64,000 nucleotides of DNA, taken from NCBI GenBank assembly GCA_028285685.1, contig JANQOR010000006.1, positions 1 to 64,000 of the forward strand. Direction: 5' to 3'. The position numbers were made by a program, and so were the translations under genes. The DNA comes from Cyclobacteriaceae bacterium. Its GTDB lineage: Bacteria > Bacteroidota > Bacteroidia > Cytophagales > Cyclobacteriaceae. The notes beneath the pieces were generated by a model. It was not told the DNA's origin. It worked only from the letters and a program-made list of their open reading frames with translations, and searched no databases. Positions 41,590-51,512 of this stretch are shown here, one piece after another (the stretch's first letter is position 1; each line of letters begins with the position of its first letter).

Positions 41590-42476
41590 GGATCCTATCT
41601 ATAGCTGTACTATCCTGTCTAACGCACTGGGTGCATTCCCAGGAGCTCAACTGCCGTGTGATCGTCAACGCCCAGCAGGTTCAGACTACCGAACGAGGTA
41701 TTTTTCAAGACATGGAAACAGAATTCGCACAGTTCCTGAATAACACCAAGTGGACCAATGACACCTTTGACGATGAAGAGGTGATCAACTGCAACCTGCT
41801 GATCAACATCAATGATATGCCTAGCATTGGCGTGTTTGAAGCGACCGTTCAGGTCCTTTCCAGTCGTCCTGTCTACGGGACCAACTACGAGAGTGTGTTG
41901 CTAAACTTCGCCGATCGAGATTGGACCTTTGAGTTTGTTCAATCCCAGCCATTAAGATTTAACGAAAACGTATTTACTAGTAATATCACCTCACTCCTGG
42001 CCTATTACGCCTACATCATCATAGGCATGGATTATGATTCTTTTTCCGAACTTGGAGGTGAGCCATACTATGAAAAAGCATTTAACATTGTAAACAATGC
42101 ACAACAGTCTAATTTCAATGGATGGCAGCAGTTCAACAGCATCAGGAATCGCTACTGGCTCATTGAAAACCTGCGAAATCCGCTCATGGAGGGAATACGT
42201 AAAGCTTTATATACCTACCACAGAAATGGGCTGGACATCATGGCTGACGAAAAGGATCAGGCCGAAAGTAACATCCTGAGTGCGCTTTCCGACGTACAGA
42301 AAGCGAATCGTTCGCGGCCCAGATCGATTCTAACAATAACCTTTATGGATGCAAAATCCAGTGAACTAACGCAACTATTTGCAGAGACCAGTCTTGTCAA
42401 GAGGCGTCAGGCGTACAACCTCTTGAACAGTATCGATCCCTCAAGATCTGATAATTATCGTGCGCTGATTGAGTAG
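41586..42476 (+). CDS. porD: PorD/DUF4835-type protein of the type IX secretion system
   Basis: A 296-aa exported protein (signal ILSIAVLSCLTHWVHSQ). The mature start ELNCRVIVNAQQVQTTERGIFQDMETEFAQFLNNTKWTNDTF is the DUF4835 hallmark, followed by YGTNYESVLLNFADRDWTFEF and LLAYYAYIIIGMDYDSFSELGGEPYYEKAF. In Porphyromonas the homologue is needed for T9SS function; its exact role is not settled. It sits between coaBC and recN as in other Bacteroidota. Confidence 0.9.
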   Translation: MRILSIAVLSCLTHWVHSQELNCRVIVNAQQVQTTERGIFQDMETEFAQFLNNTKWTNDTFDDEEVINCNLLININDMPSIGVFEATVQVLSSRPVYGTNYESVLLNFADRDWTFEFVQSQPLRFNENVFTSNITSLLAYYAYIIIGMDYDSFSELGGEPYYEKAFNIVNNAQQSNFNGWQQFNSIRNRYWLIENLRNPLMEGIRKALYTYHRNGLDIMADEKDQAESNILSALSDVQKANRSRPRSILTITFMDAKSSELTQLFAETSLVKRRQAYNLLNSIDPSRSDNYRALIE

Positions 42477-42515
42477 ACTCTGAATATCTTTGCTGTCCTT
42501 TGCCGGAGACAGCAA

Positions 42516-44171
42516 ATGATCAAATCCCTTCAAATAAAAAACTATGCGTTGATCGATGAACTCGAAATGAGTCCGTCTACAAATCTCAATATCATCACTG
42601 GTGAGACAGGCGCGGGAAAATCGATCATGCTCGGTGCAGTTGGGCTTCTATTAGGTGATCGAGCAGACACCAAAGTTCTCTTGAACAAGGACCAAAAATG
42701 TATCGTTGAAGGTGTTTTTGATTTATCCAATTACAAGCTAGAGGCGGTCTTCGAAGAAGAGGATCTTGACTACGAGAACGAGTGTGTCATCCGAAGAGAA
42801 GTCACTGCCAATGGAAAATCACGTGCCTTCGTCAACGACACACCCGCCACGCTGACGGCCCTGAGACGGATTGGAGATTCTTTGATGGATGTTCACTCCC
42901 AACATGAGTCCCTGAGTCTTGGAGCAAATAAATATCAGCTTGAAGTGCTTGATGCCTTTGCCGGTCACATTGACCTGCTGGCAGCCTACCAAAGTGATTT
43001 TTCGGAGTACTCACAAGCAAACAAGAGACATTCAGATCTTCTCGAGCTGGCGAAAAAAGGAGCGGAAGACCTGGACTACAAAAGGTTTTTGTTGGAGGAG
43101 CTCAACCAGGTTGATCTAGACAACCTGAACCAGGAGAACATTGAAAAAAAGCTTGAAATACTCGAAAATGCGGAAGAAATCAAACTCAAACTCTCCCAGG
43201 CAATACATCTCATGGATGAGTCGGAGGTAGCCATTCTACAGCAATTGCAAGAAGCTAGACAATCACTTTCTTCCATTGCGGATTTTTCGAAAGAGCTATC
43301 CGAGCTCCACGATCGTCTCAATAGCTCAGCAATCGAGCTTCAGGATGTGCTCAAGGAAATACAGGTTAATCAGGATCGCATCGAGCATAAACCGGAACAA
43401 ATCAGCGAACTTAAAGAACAGTTGGATCACCTCTATCGACTGCAGAAAAAACATGGTGTTCAAACCGTGCATGAGCTAATAGACCTACGGAATAACCTAG
43501 ATCAAAGCATATCCACCGTAGCAAACCTTGATGGTGAAATTGAAGAAGCCAAGAAAGCGTTGGAAAAAGCAGAAAAGAAAATGCTTGCGTCGGGCGCCAA
43601 GCTTTCCGAATCCAGGAAGCTCTTTGCGCTCAATTTTTCGGATGAAATTGAGAAGATCATTAAACATATCGGTATCGAAAACGGATCTGTTGAGATCCAG
43701 GTCAATTCATCGGACCCTGGAGAGAGTGGCTTGAACCAGGTAGATATGTTGTTTAGCGCCAACAAAGGAGTTAAGCCACAAGAGCTCAAAGAGGTAGCCT
43801 CGGGTGGAGAATTCTCCAGGCTGATATTTGCTATCAAATATCTAATCGCAGACAAAACTGCCTTGCCAACGGTCATTTTTGATGAAATCGACACTGGTGT
43901 GTCCGGTCAGGTGGCACTTCAGATGATCCAAATGATGAAATCCATGGCGGAAAACCATCAGGTGATCAGCATCAGTCATTTACCTCAATTTGCGGCCGGA
44001 GGCGATGCTCATTATTTTGTTTACAAGGACCATAGCTCAGACAGATCTGTGAGTAAGATCAAGAAACTGGAGAAAGAGGATCGTGTCCTCGAAATTGCGA
44101 AGATGATCGGCGGTGAAAACCCAGCGTCAGCTGCCGTAGAAAGCGCCAAAGAGTTACTGCAAATTGGCTAA
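42516..44171 (+). CDS. recN: DNA repair protein RecN
   Basis: A 551-aa SMC-like ATPase for double-strand break repair. Walker A GETGAGKS is at residues 29-36, and MDVHSQHESLSL is the RecN block. The long coiled coils lie between about 150 and 370. The ABC signature VASGGEFSRLIFAIKYL (about 426-442) and Walker B PTVIFDEIDTGVSG (about 449-462) follow, with VISISHLPQFAAGGDAHYFV at the end. All motifs are intact and the length is normal. A TATCTTTG box at 42485-42492 may be its -7 element, but no -33 TTG is placed correctly. Confidence 0.96.
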   Translation: MIKSLQIKNYALIDELEMSPSTNLNIITGETGAGKSIMLGAVGLLLGDRADTKVLLNKDQKCIVEGVFDLSNYKLEAVFEEEDLDYENECVIRREVTANGKSRAFVNDTPATLTALRRIGDSLMDVHSQHESLSLGANKYQLEVLDAFAGHIDLLAAYQSDFSEYSQANKRHSDLLELAKKGAEDLDYKRFLLEELNQVDLDNLNQENIEKKLEILENAEEIKLKLSQAIHLMDESEVAILQQLQEARQSLSSIADFSKELSELHDRLNSSAIELQDVLKEIQVNQDRIEHKPEQISELKEQLDHLYRLQKKHGVQTVHELIDLRNNLDQSISTVANLDGEIEEAKKALEKAEKKMLASGAKLSESRKLFALNFSDEIEKIIKHIGIENGSVEIQVNSSDPGESGLNQVDMLFSANKGVKPQELKEVASGGEFSRLIFAIKYLIADKTALPTVIFDEIDTGVSGQVALQMIQMMKSMAENHQVISISHLPQFAAGGDAHYFVYKDHSSDRSVSKIKKLEKEDRVLEIAKMIGGENPASAAVESAKELLQIG

Positions 44172-44200
44172 TTTTGGTCACCTAATCTTAATCTAATATC

Positions 44201-45016
44201 ATGGCATACGATTTATTAAAAGGCAAAAAAGGAATCATTTTCGGGGCATTGGACAATAGTTCGATCGCATGGAAAGTTGCAGAAAAGGCACATGCGGAAG
44301 GCGCCCAATTTACGCTTAGCAATGCACCTATTGCAATGCGCATGGGAGAGATCAACAAGCTTGGCGAACAATGCGGTGCGGAGATTATCCCTGCAGATGC
44401 TACCTCTCTGGAAGACCTGGAAGAACTTTTAAATAAATCAATGGAAGCACTAGGAGGAAAGATCGATTTCGTTCTGCACTCCATCGGAATGAGTCCAAAT
44501 GTGAGGAAGAAGAAGGACTATGGAGAACTCAACTATGACTGGTTTCTAAAGACACTTGATGTATCCGCTCTCTCCTTTCACAAAGTCATGCAGACAGCTG
44601 AAAAGTTAGATGCTTTGAACGAATGGGGCTCTATTCTTGCGTTGTCTTATATCGCAGCGCAGCGAACATTCCCGGACTACTCGGATATGGCCCAGGCAAA
44701 AGCAGTTCTGGAATCGATTGCCAGAAGCTACGGTCAACGGCTTGGAAAAACAAAAAAGGTTCGCGTCAACACCATCTCACAGTCCCCAACCATGACGACC
44801 GCAGGATCTGGTGTTCCAGGATTTGATCTTTTCTTTAAGTATGGAAACGACATGTCACCGCTAGGCAATGCCGATGCAGAAAGTTGCGCCGACTATTGCG
44901 TGGCTATGTTCTCCGACCTGACAAAAATGGTGACGATGCAAAATCTCATGCACGATGGAGGTTTTTCAACATCAGGGATTACGCCAGAAATATTGGAACA
45001 GCTTGATAAGTCGTAG
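44201..45016 (+). CDS. fabI: Enoyl-[acyl-carrier-protein] reductase (NADH)
   Basis: A 271-aa short-chain dehydrogenase-type reductase for the last step of fatty acid elongation. LLKGKKGIIFGALDNSSIAWKVAEKAHAEGA is the FabI variant of the nucleotide loop. DFVLHSIGMSP follows, and the catalytic Tyr-x6-Lys is in DYSDMAQAKAVLESIARSYG (Tyr about 160, Lys about 167). RVNTISQSPTMTTAGSGVPGFD is the substrate-loop region. Complete. Confidence 0.95.
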   Translation: MAYDLLKGKKGIIFGALDNSSIAWKVAEKAHAEGAQFTLSNAPIAMRMGEINKLGEQCGAEIIPADATSLEDLEELLNKSMEALGGKIDFVLHSIGMSPNVRKKKDYGELNYDWFLKTLDVSALSFHKVMQTAEKLDALNEWGSILALSYIAAQRTFPDYSDMAQAKAVLESIARSYGQRLGKTKKVRVNTISQSPTMTTAGSGVPGFDLFFKYGNDMSPLGNADAESCADYCVAMFSDLTKMVTMQNLMHDGGFSTSGITPEILEQLDKS

Positions 45017-45051
45017 GTAGTTAGACAGTCCCTAAGAAGCTAACTACTTTT
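45017..45051 (+). terminator. Hairpin terminator directly after fabI
   Basis: GTAGTTAG (45017-45024) and CTAACTAC (45040-45047) form an 8-bp perfect stem with a 15-base loop, followed by TTTTC. It begins at the base after the stop codon of fabI. Confidence 0.55.
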
Positions 45052-45077
45052 CAACTAGTCACTGACCACTTGCGAAA

Positions 45078-45866
45078 ATGATCTCTTTTCCTAATGCCAA
45101 AGTCAATCTAGGGCTCCGTATCCTGGCAAAGCGGGAGGATGGATATCATGACCTTGAAAGCTGCTTCTATCCTATTCCATGGTGTGACTCTTTGGAAATT
45201 CTGGAAGCCAGTACTTTTTCGGTCAATTCCTATGGTCTGGAAGTTCAAGGATCTGCCGCCGATAACCTTTGTGTCAAGGCCTATGAACTCCTGCAAGCTG
45301 ACTTTGATATCCCTCCTGTAGAGATTCACCTGTTGAAAAATATTCCAATGGGTGCAGGATTAGGAGGCGGATCTGCAGATGGAGCTTTCACATTGAAGAT
45401 GCTGAGCGAACTCTTCAGACTAAACCTTAGTCCCGAAAAGCTGGAGACCTACGCTTTGAGGCTTGGAAGCGATTGTCCTTTTTTCATCAAAAACAAGCCC
45501 GCGATCGCCTCAGGGCGTGGTGAAAAACTTGAAGAATATGAACTTGATCTGGAGGGCTATTTTCTAGCCTTAGCCAATCCCAGCATTCACATTTCTACCA
45601 GAGAAGCTTTTGCAGGAGCAACGCCATCAGCAACACATCCATCCATTGCAGGGATATTAAAAAACCCAATTTCTGATTGGAAAGGACACCTGGTTAACGA
45701 TTTCGAATCATCCATTTTTCCGACCCACCCTGAGATTGAAAACATAAAAAGAGCAATGTATCAAGAGGGAGCTATCTTCAGTACAATGACAGGGTCGGGA
45801 TCTACTGTCTATGGGATCTTTGAAGATACTCCTGAGAACAAAGATTGGAAGTTACTTGCGCTGTAG
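45078..45866 (+). CDS. ispE: 4-diphosphocytidyl-2-C-methyl-D-erythritol kinase
   Basis: A 262-aa GHMP kinase of the MEP isoprenoid pathway. The start SFPNAKVNLGLRILAKREDGYHDLESCFYPI is the IspE signature (Lys and Asp of the substrate site). The ATP loop is NIPMGAGLGGGSADGAF (about 90-106). LGSDCPFFIKNKPAIASGRGE and MTGSGSTVYGIFE follow. All motifs are present and the length is typical. Confidence 0.95.
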   Translation: MISFPNAKVNLGLRILAKREDGYHDLESCFYPIPWCDSLEILEASTFSVNSYGLEVQGSAADNLCVKAYELLQADFDIPPVEIHLLKNIPMGAGLGGGSADGAFTLKMLSELFRLNLSPEKLETYALRLGSDCPFFIKNKPAIASGRGEKLEEYELDLEGYFLALANPSIHISTREAFAGATPSATHPSIAGILKNPISDWKGHLVNDFESSIFPTHPEIENIKRAMYQEGAIFSTMTGSGSTVYGIFEDTPENKDWKLLAL

Positions 45867-45903
45867 TTTGTCGGTAAGATTCGAGACATGCTGGAATATT
45901 GAC

Positions 45904-45935
45904 TTGCAAAAAAAGAGGCTCAACATTTACCTTGC
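45904..45935 (+). promoter_or_regulatory. Predicted promoter of the M1 aminopeptidase gene
   Basis: TTG at 45904-45906, 21-bp spacer, TACCTTGC at 45928-45935, one mismatch to TAnnTTTG. It ends 5 bp before the ATG at 45941. Confidence 0.45.
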
Positions 45936-45940
45936 GATCT

Positions 45941-48496
45941 ATGAAAAAAATTGTCGCCCTATTTCTCATCGTTCTTCTGGTCCATTCATGTCAAACACCG
46001 CCACCTGATCTACTAGACGCTGGCATCCCACTGCCCATGGCTGAGTATCGCAAGCAACAAGTTTCTGATGTCAGTTACGACCTGTCATTCAGGATTCCAA
46101 ATGAAAAGGCCAATCCTATTGAATCACGGCTTGATTTAACCTTAAAAATCAGCGATCTCGATCAGCCCCTTTACCTGGATTTCAATGAGCAAGCGGATCG
46201 AATCAAGTCAGTAACAGCAAATGCAAATTCCATTGAAATAGATCATCGAAAAGAACATTTGATCATCAGCGCCGAGGTGTTGAAATTGGGAGAGAATACG
46301 ATTTCGATAGAGTTCCTTGCAGGCGAACTGTCCCTGAACCGTAACGAAGAGTTTCTCTATACACTACTGGTCCCGGATCGAGCCAGCACCCTATTTCCCT
46401 GCTTTGATCAGCCAGATATAAAAGCTGAGTATGTGCTAACGGTGACTGCTCCTAAAACTTGGGAAGTTCTGGCGGGAGCTCCTGAAATTGAAGAAATTGA
46501 CCAAGGAGAATTCGCAGAACATCGATTTGGAAAAAGTGCGAAAATGAGCACCTATCTCTTTTCGTTTGTTGCCGGGAGATTTGAAAAAGAAACTCAAAAC
46601 CCAGGTTCGTTTGATATGAGTCTTCTTTACCGAGAAACGAATGAAGAAAAAAAAGCAGCAAGTATTGAAGAAATTTTCAAACATCACCAGCAATCCGTTG
46701 ATTTTCTTGAAGAATATACTGGCTATTCATTTCCCTTCGAAAAACTTGATTTCGCAACGATACCAGGTTTTCAATACGGCGGAATGGAACATGTAGGCGC
46801 CATCCAATACCGAGAATCGTCGCTCTTCCTCGATAACAGCGCCACGCAAAGTCGCAAGCTCGGACGAGGAAAACTGATTGCGCATGAGACGGCACACATG
46901 TGGTTTGGCGACCTGGTTACAATGAAGTGGTTCAATGATGTATGGATGAAGGAGGTCTTTGCCAATTTCATGGCGGACAAAATTGTGAATCCTTCTTTCC
47001 CGGAAATCAATCATAATCTCCAGTTCGTGACCAATCACTACCCCAGCGCGTACAGTGAAGACCGCACACGAGGCACCAATCCAATTAGACAAAGACTGGA
47101 CAATCTAAAAAATGCGGGCACGCTTTATGGCCGGATTATCTACAACAAAGCTCCCATTATGATGCGCCAACTGGAAGCAGCGATGGGCGAAGAAGCGTTT
47201 CGAAACGGAATACAAGAGTATATTCAAACGTACGAAAACGGAAACGCTGACTGGAACAACCTGGTTGATATTTTGGACTCAAAAACAGCTCTGAATATGA
47301 GGGACTGGAGCAATGTGTGGGTCAATCAATCAGGTCGACCAATTCTAGATGATCAGATCACTTATGGAGAAATGGACAAGATCACAAGTTTTGAAATCAG
47401 TCAAAGTGCGGAGGATGGAAGTGATAAGATTTGGCCACAGTCATTCACTGTCGGTCTAGTTTACGAAGATTCCACGCTGGAGGTACCGGTCACTATGACC
47501 GCTAAGAAAACAGTCGTTGAGAATGCGATCGGACTGGCCAAACCAGTTGCTATCATTTACAACTACAACGGTTATGGTTATGGAGTCTTTCCTGTCCAAC
47601 TTAACACGCTAAAGCTAATTTCCAATATCGAAGATGAGGTGGCTCGTGGGTATGCGTACATCAATACGTATGAAAATGTATTGAATGGAAAAATTTCAGC
47701 AATTGAAGCTTTTAACTCATTGAGGGATGGGATGAACACAGAACGGAACGAGTTGATCATCCGTCTAATGTCCAATCAAATGAGAAACTTATACTGGAAG
47801 TTCTTAAGTGAAACGGAGCGATCGAATACTCAGTCCGAACTCGAACGACAACTTTTACAACAACTTCAATCTAACCTCCCGGGAAACATCAAAAAGACAC
47901 TTTTCAATCTATTTAGTTCAGTTGCCCACAGTCCCGCAGGACGCGAGAAACTTTACGAAATCTGGACCAAAAATTTGGTGATCGAAGACCTGAAATTAAA
48001 CAATGACGACCTTTCTGGCGTAGCAATGAATCTTTGCATTTACGGTCATCAGAAGTTTGAAGAAATAGTGAGGCTAACTGCATCCTCATTTGAAAATCCT
48101 GATAAGCAAGAACGATTTAGATTCTTAATCCCCTCACTTTCGGCAAATGAACAAGAACGTGCCGACTTCTTCGAATCTCTGCAAAAGGCTGAAAATCGGG
48201 AAAAAGAATCATGGGTGCTTACTGCTGTGAGCAACATTCACCATCCACTGCGACATGGAAGTTCAACCCAACTGCTTCCTACTGCCCTGGAATTGTTAGA
48301 GGAAATACAGGTGACTGGTGATATATTTTTCCCAAAAAGATGGCTTGTGAGCACGATTGGTAACTATTCGTCCGAGGAGGCATTTCAGATTTTAAATTCC
48401 TTTTTAGCCCAAAACCCCAATTTTAGCCCAGTTTTAAAAAACAAGCTCCTACAGGCAACTGACGACCTTTACCGCGTTCAGACGATGAATCCTTAA
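45941..48496 (+). CDS. M1-family zinc aminopeptidase, lipoprotein
   Basis: The ATG at 45941 opens a lipoprotein signal (MKKIVALFLIVLLVHSC); the longer frame to 45899 runs through the promoter and is rejected. The 851-aa product has the exopeptidase motif in FQYGGMEHVGAI (the GxMEN-like block with His in place of Asn), and the zinc site HETAHMWFGD (His at about 315 and 319) with the third ligand Glu in WMKEVFANFMADK (about 338). The C-terminal half is a helical ERAP1-like domain. It removes N-terminal amino acids from peptides outside the cytosol. Confidence 0.93.
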   Translation: MKKIVALFLIVLLVHSCQTPPPDLLDAGIPLPMAEYRKQQVSDVSYDLSFRIPNEKANPIESRLDLTLKISDLDQPLYLDFNEQADRIKSVTANANSIEIDHRKEHLIISAEVLKLGENTISIEFLAGELSLNRNEEFLYTLLVPDRASTLFPCFDQPDIKAEYVLTVTAPKTWEVLAGAPEIEEIDQGEFAEHRFGKSAKMSTYLFSFVAGRFEKETQNPGSFDMSLLYRETNEEKKAASIEEIFKHHQQSVDFLEEYTGYSFPFEKLDFATIPGFQYGGMEHVGAIQYRESSLFLDNSATQSRKLGRGKLIAHETAHMWFGDLVTMKWFNDVWMKEVFANFMADKIVNPSFPEINHNLQFVTNHYPSAYSEDRTRGTNPIRQRLDNLKNAGTLYGRIIYNKAPIMMRQLEAAMGEEAFRNGIQEYIQTYENGNADWNNLVDILDSKTALNMRDWSNVWVNQSGRPILDDQITYGEMDKITSFEISQSAEDGSDKIWPQSFTVGLVYEDSTLEVPVTMTAKKTVVENAIGLAKPVAIIYNYNGYGYGVFPVQLNTLKLISNIEDEVARGYAYINTYENVLNGKISAIEAFNSLRDGMNTERNELIIRLMSNQMRNLYWKFLSETERSNTQSELERQLLQQLQSNLPGNIKKTLFNLFSSVAHSPAGREKLYEIWTKNLVIEDLKLNNDDLSGVAMNLCIYGHQKFEEIVRLTASSFENPDKQERFRFLIPSLSANEQERADFFESLQKAENREKESWVLTAVSNIHHPLRHGSSTQLLPTALELLEEIQVTGDIFFPKRWLVSTIGNYSSEEAFQILNSFLAQNPNFSPVLKNKLLQATDDLYRVQTMNP

Positions 48497-48514
48497 TTTT
48501 AGCATTCGTCCGCT

Positions 48515-49792
48515 ATGAAAAGACATTTTCTGCTTTTAATTCTGACTGGCCTAAGCACTGCATGCTTCACTCAAGATCTGGCATATGCCAGGGACGTTGT
48601 GGACAGGCTGGCCTCAAAAGAATTCAAAGGTCGAGGTTATGTTGGAAATGGGGATGGGCTGGCGGCTAACTACATTGCTAAGGAGTTTGAAAAGATCGGT
48701 CTCAAGCCTTTTAAGAAGTCGTATATCCAGAAATTCACTACTTCTGTCAATACACATCCTGGCGCTGCTCTACTCACCGTAGACTCCACCCGTCTTAAGC
48801 CTGGCGTTGATTTTCTGGCAGACCCAGGATCTCCGTCTGTATTTGGTCAATTTCCGACACTACAAGTGAAAATTTCCTACATACTTAATCTGCCAGTATT
48901 AAGGGGACTGTTTCGAAGTGCACACGAAAAATTCATGGTAGTGGATCCTTTTGATAGGAATGACTACACGAAAGAAGAGTTGGCAAAAATTGACGATTTC
49001 ATCAATTTTCTCCGTTTTCATCCCAACAATGTGGCTGCAGGATCCATTTTGCTCAGTTACGACAAATTGACCTGGAGCGCTTCAACTTCACAATACTTGA
49101 GACCAACTTTTACGGTCAAGGTGGACTCGACTACGGTACCTCCCAAGTACGTCAATGTTCATCTAGACAATGTCTTTGTAGATAAGTACAAATCCCAGAA
49201 TGTAATTGGATATATCGAGGGACAAAATGCGGATTCACTGGTGGTCTTTGTAGCGCACTACGATCATTTGGGAATGATGGGCTCTGAAACCATATTTCCC
49301 GGCGCTAATGATAATGCAAGTGGAATCGCCATGTTACTAAATCTTGCTAAACATTATTCAGTAAACAAACCAAAATACAGCACTGCCTTTATCGCTTTTG
49401 GAGGTGAGGAACTTGGGCTTCTGGGAGCTAAGTATTTTGTAGAGAAGCCTCTTTTTGATCTGGAAAAAATCAAGTTTCTGATCAATTTTGACATATCCGG
49501 TACGGGAGACGAAGGCATTCAAGTGGTGAACGGATCCGTCTATCAGGAGCAATTTGATAGGCTATCAGCGATCAACAAAAAATACAGCTTGCTATCCCAA
49601 GTCAAGATAAGGGGAGCGGCATGCAATAGTGATCATTGCATGTTTGATTCGAAAAACGTTCCGAATTTTTTCATTTATACGCTCGGCGGAATTCAGGCAT
49701 ATCATGACATTTACGACAGAGCTGAAACGCTACCCTTAACTGAGTTTGAAGACTATTTTACACTAATGGTTGAGTTTGTGGACGGGCTATGA
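48515..49792 (+). CDS. M28-family zinc peptidase, exported
   Basis: A 425-aa protein with a signal peptide (RHFLLLILTGLSTACFTQ; its Cys is not in a good lipobox). Zinc ligands: VVFVAHYDHLGMMG (His, Asp), PGANDNASGIAM (Asp), AFGGEELGLLGAKYF (Glu pair), INFDISGTG (Asp) and IQAYHDIYD (His). It lies 18 bp after the M1 aminopeptidase gene, so both are probably co-transcribed and act together on peptides. A second M28 member lies at 27578. Confidence 0.92.
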   Translation: MKRHFLLLILTGLSTACFTQDLAYARDVVDRLASKEFKGRGYVGNGDGLAANYIAKEFEKIGLKPFKKSYIQKFTTSVNTHPGAALLTVDSTRLKPGVDFLADPGSPSVFGQFPTLQVKISYILNLPVLRGLFRSAHEKFMVVDPFDRNDYTKEELAKIDDFINFLRFHPNNVAAGSILLSYDKLTWSASTSQYLRPTFTVKVDSTTVPPKYVNVHLDNVFVDKYKSQNVIGYIEGQNADSLVVFVAHYDHLGMMGSETIFPGANDNASGIAMLLNLAKHYSVNKPKYSTAFIAFGGEELGLLGAKYFVEKPLFDLEKIKFLINFDISGTGDEGIQVVNGSVYQEQFDRLSAINKKYSLLSQVKIRGAACNSDHCMFDSKNVPNFFIYTLGGIQAYHDIYDRAETLPLTEFEDYFTLMVEFVDGL

Positions 49793-49817
49793 GCTCAGGC
49801 TACGCTACCAGACCACA

Positions 49818-51407
49818 TCAATTATCCCATGTATTGCCTGTGTTTCGAACTCTTATGAGTTTACCATTCTCTTCATCTGTCAACAAGTAAAGTTTACCTC
49901 TTGGAGACATCACTGCCTTTCTTATTCTGACTCGATCATCGATAAAGAGTTCCTCAGCTCCAACAACCTTATCGCCTTCCACAATCATTCGCCACAAATT
50001 TCCTCTGCTCAGACCAGGTACAATTAAGCTACCGTTCCATTGGGGGAATTCTCTTCCATAATAAAAGGTGAGTCCGGTTGGAGCCACGGTCACATCCCAG
50101 TAGTGGACCGGATCCACAAATGAGGTTCCGGGAGGGATCGGAGGATTGTAGTCTTTTGATCGGTATCCGCCACTCGTGCGATGTGGCCAGCCATAATTCG
50201 CACCTGCCATCAAGATATTTAATTCGTCTCCCCGTACGGTCCCATGCTCACTAAACCATATTTTACCAGAGACTGGCTCAATAGCAAACCCCTGTGTCGC
50301 GCGAATGCCTGTTGCGTAAAGCCCAGGAATTGCATCTGGTCCAAAATCAGGATTATCGGCAGGTATTGAGCCATCAGTATTGATCCTGAATATCTTCCCT
50401 CTTTTGTCGGAGACATCTTGGGATAGTGGCGGAATAGGATTTAGATGCTCATAAAAATTTCGCTCTCCCACGGAGATATATAGTTTACCGTCCGATCCAA
50501 AGATCATCCCTCCACCATAGTGGAAAAGACCATGTGTGTATGGTTCTGCCAAAAAAAGTGTCTCCACTTCTGTAAGTCGATTATCGAAAAGTTTACCGCG
50601 GACAACCTTGGTTGTGCTCGCCCTTTCTTTGTCCTCAGCGGAATAAGAAATGTACAGGTACGAGTTGATCTCGAAGTTCGGATCAAGCAGCACTTGGGAC
50701 CACCCGGCATTGAAGCTTACCTCTTGGCCATGTGCTCTAGCTGGAAATACACCCTGTTCATGCTTTGAGGTGTCTATAAGGACTTTTCTTCCAACATCGG
50801 TTGGTAGCCCTACAATTTTGACTCTTTCACCATTTGATAAATTGATTCTTACTAGGTCACCATCTTTTTCTGCTACAATAGCATCCTCTTCCGAAAAGAA
50901 AACCATACTCCATGGTCGATTTAAACCATCCATCACCACCTCCTTAACAGGTCTAACAATCATTTCGTCTGCATATCTTGGTATAGGCTCCGCCGAAGTA
51001 CACTTGGCCACAATTTTCCAGTTTCCTTTTATTTTTTTGAGAAGCAGTAAGTCGTAATAACGGTTGCCAAACGATGGGATAACGAACTCCACCTTGGCAA
51101 ACGCAACGTCTAGCTCCACATCGATACTTGTGATGCTTCCGATTCGGCCATTGCTAGTACCAGGAGTTCTTCTTTTATACCAGGACGCATATTGCTCGGA
51201 AGTGACTGTCCAGGCAGTATCGCTTCCATTGTATAGGAACATGCGGGTTTCAGGATAAAACGCTGAAGATATCTTATCGGGGTAGTTGTAAGTAGTCCCA
51301 TCAATAAAATCCTGCAATACCTCACTAATCAAATCCTGATCAGACTGACCGTAAACTGAGGGAGATAGCGATATCAAAAAGATAAAAAAGGGAACTACTT
51401 CTCTCAT
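49818..51407 (-). CDS. NTF2-like domain fused to PQQ-type glucose/sorbosone dehydrogenase
   Basis: A 529-aa exported protein (signal VVPFFIFLISLSPSVYG). Residues 20-145 form an NTF2/lumazine-binding-like domain (DLISEVLQDFIDGTTYNYPDKISSAFYPETRMFLYNG...WKIVAKC). Residues 160-525 are a six-bladed GSDH-type propeller: GLNRPWSMVFFSEEDAIVAEKDGDLVRI, HGLFHYGGGMIFGSDGKLYISVGERNFY, GTVRGDELNILMAGANYGWPH and LYLLTDEENGKLIRV. The catalytic region normally contains H and R residues for PQQ binding. Some appear present (FSEHG, GTVRGDE). The fusion of the two domains is unusual but plausible as a single gene. Confidence 0.88.
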   Translation of the reverse strand: MREVVPFFIFLISLSPSVYGQSDQDLISEVLQDFIDGTTYNYPDKISSAFYPETRMFLYNGSDTAWTVTSEQYASWYKRRTPGTSNGRIGSITSIDVELDVAFAKVEFVIPSFGNRYYDLLLLKKIKGNWKIVAKCTSAEPIPRYADEMIVRPVKEVVMDGLNRPWSMVFFSEEDAIVAEKDGDLVRINLSNGERVKIVGLPTDVGRKVLIDTSKHEQGVFPARAHGQEVSFNAGWSQVLLDPNFEINSYLYISYSAEDKERASTTKVVRGKLFDNRLTEVETLFLAEPYTHGLFHYGGGMIFGSDGKLYISVGERNFYEHLNPIPPLSQDVSDKRGKIFRINTDGSIPADNPDFGPDAIPGLYATGIRATQGFAIEPVSGKIWFSEHGTVRGDELNILMAGANYGWPHRTSGGYRSKDYNPPIPPGTSFVDPVHYWDVTVAPTGLTFYYGREFPQWNGSLIVPGLSRGNLWRMIVEGDKVVGAEELFIDDRVRIRKAVMSPRGKLYLLTDEENGKLIRVRNTGNTWDN

Positions 51408-51512
51408 AGTTTTCTTGATTTTGAATTGCCAAGAATACGAGCATTCAGTAGATCAGTATATGTTTTTTTAGCGGAAGAGGTACTGGATGATAATTCTGGA
51501 CAAGAATACCTT

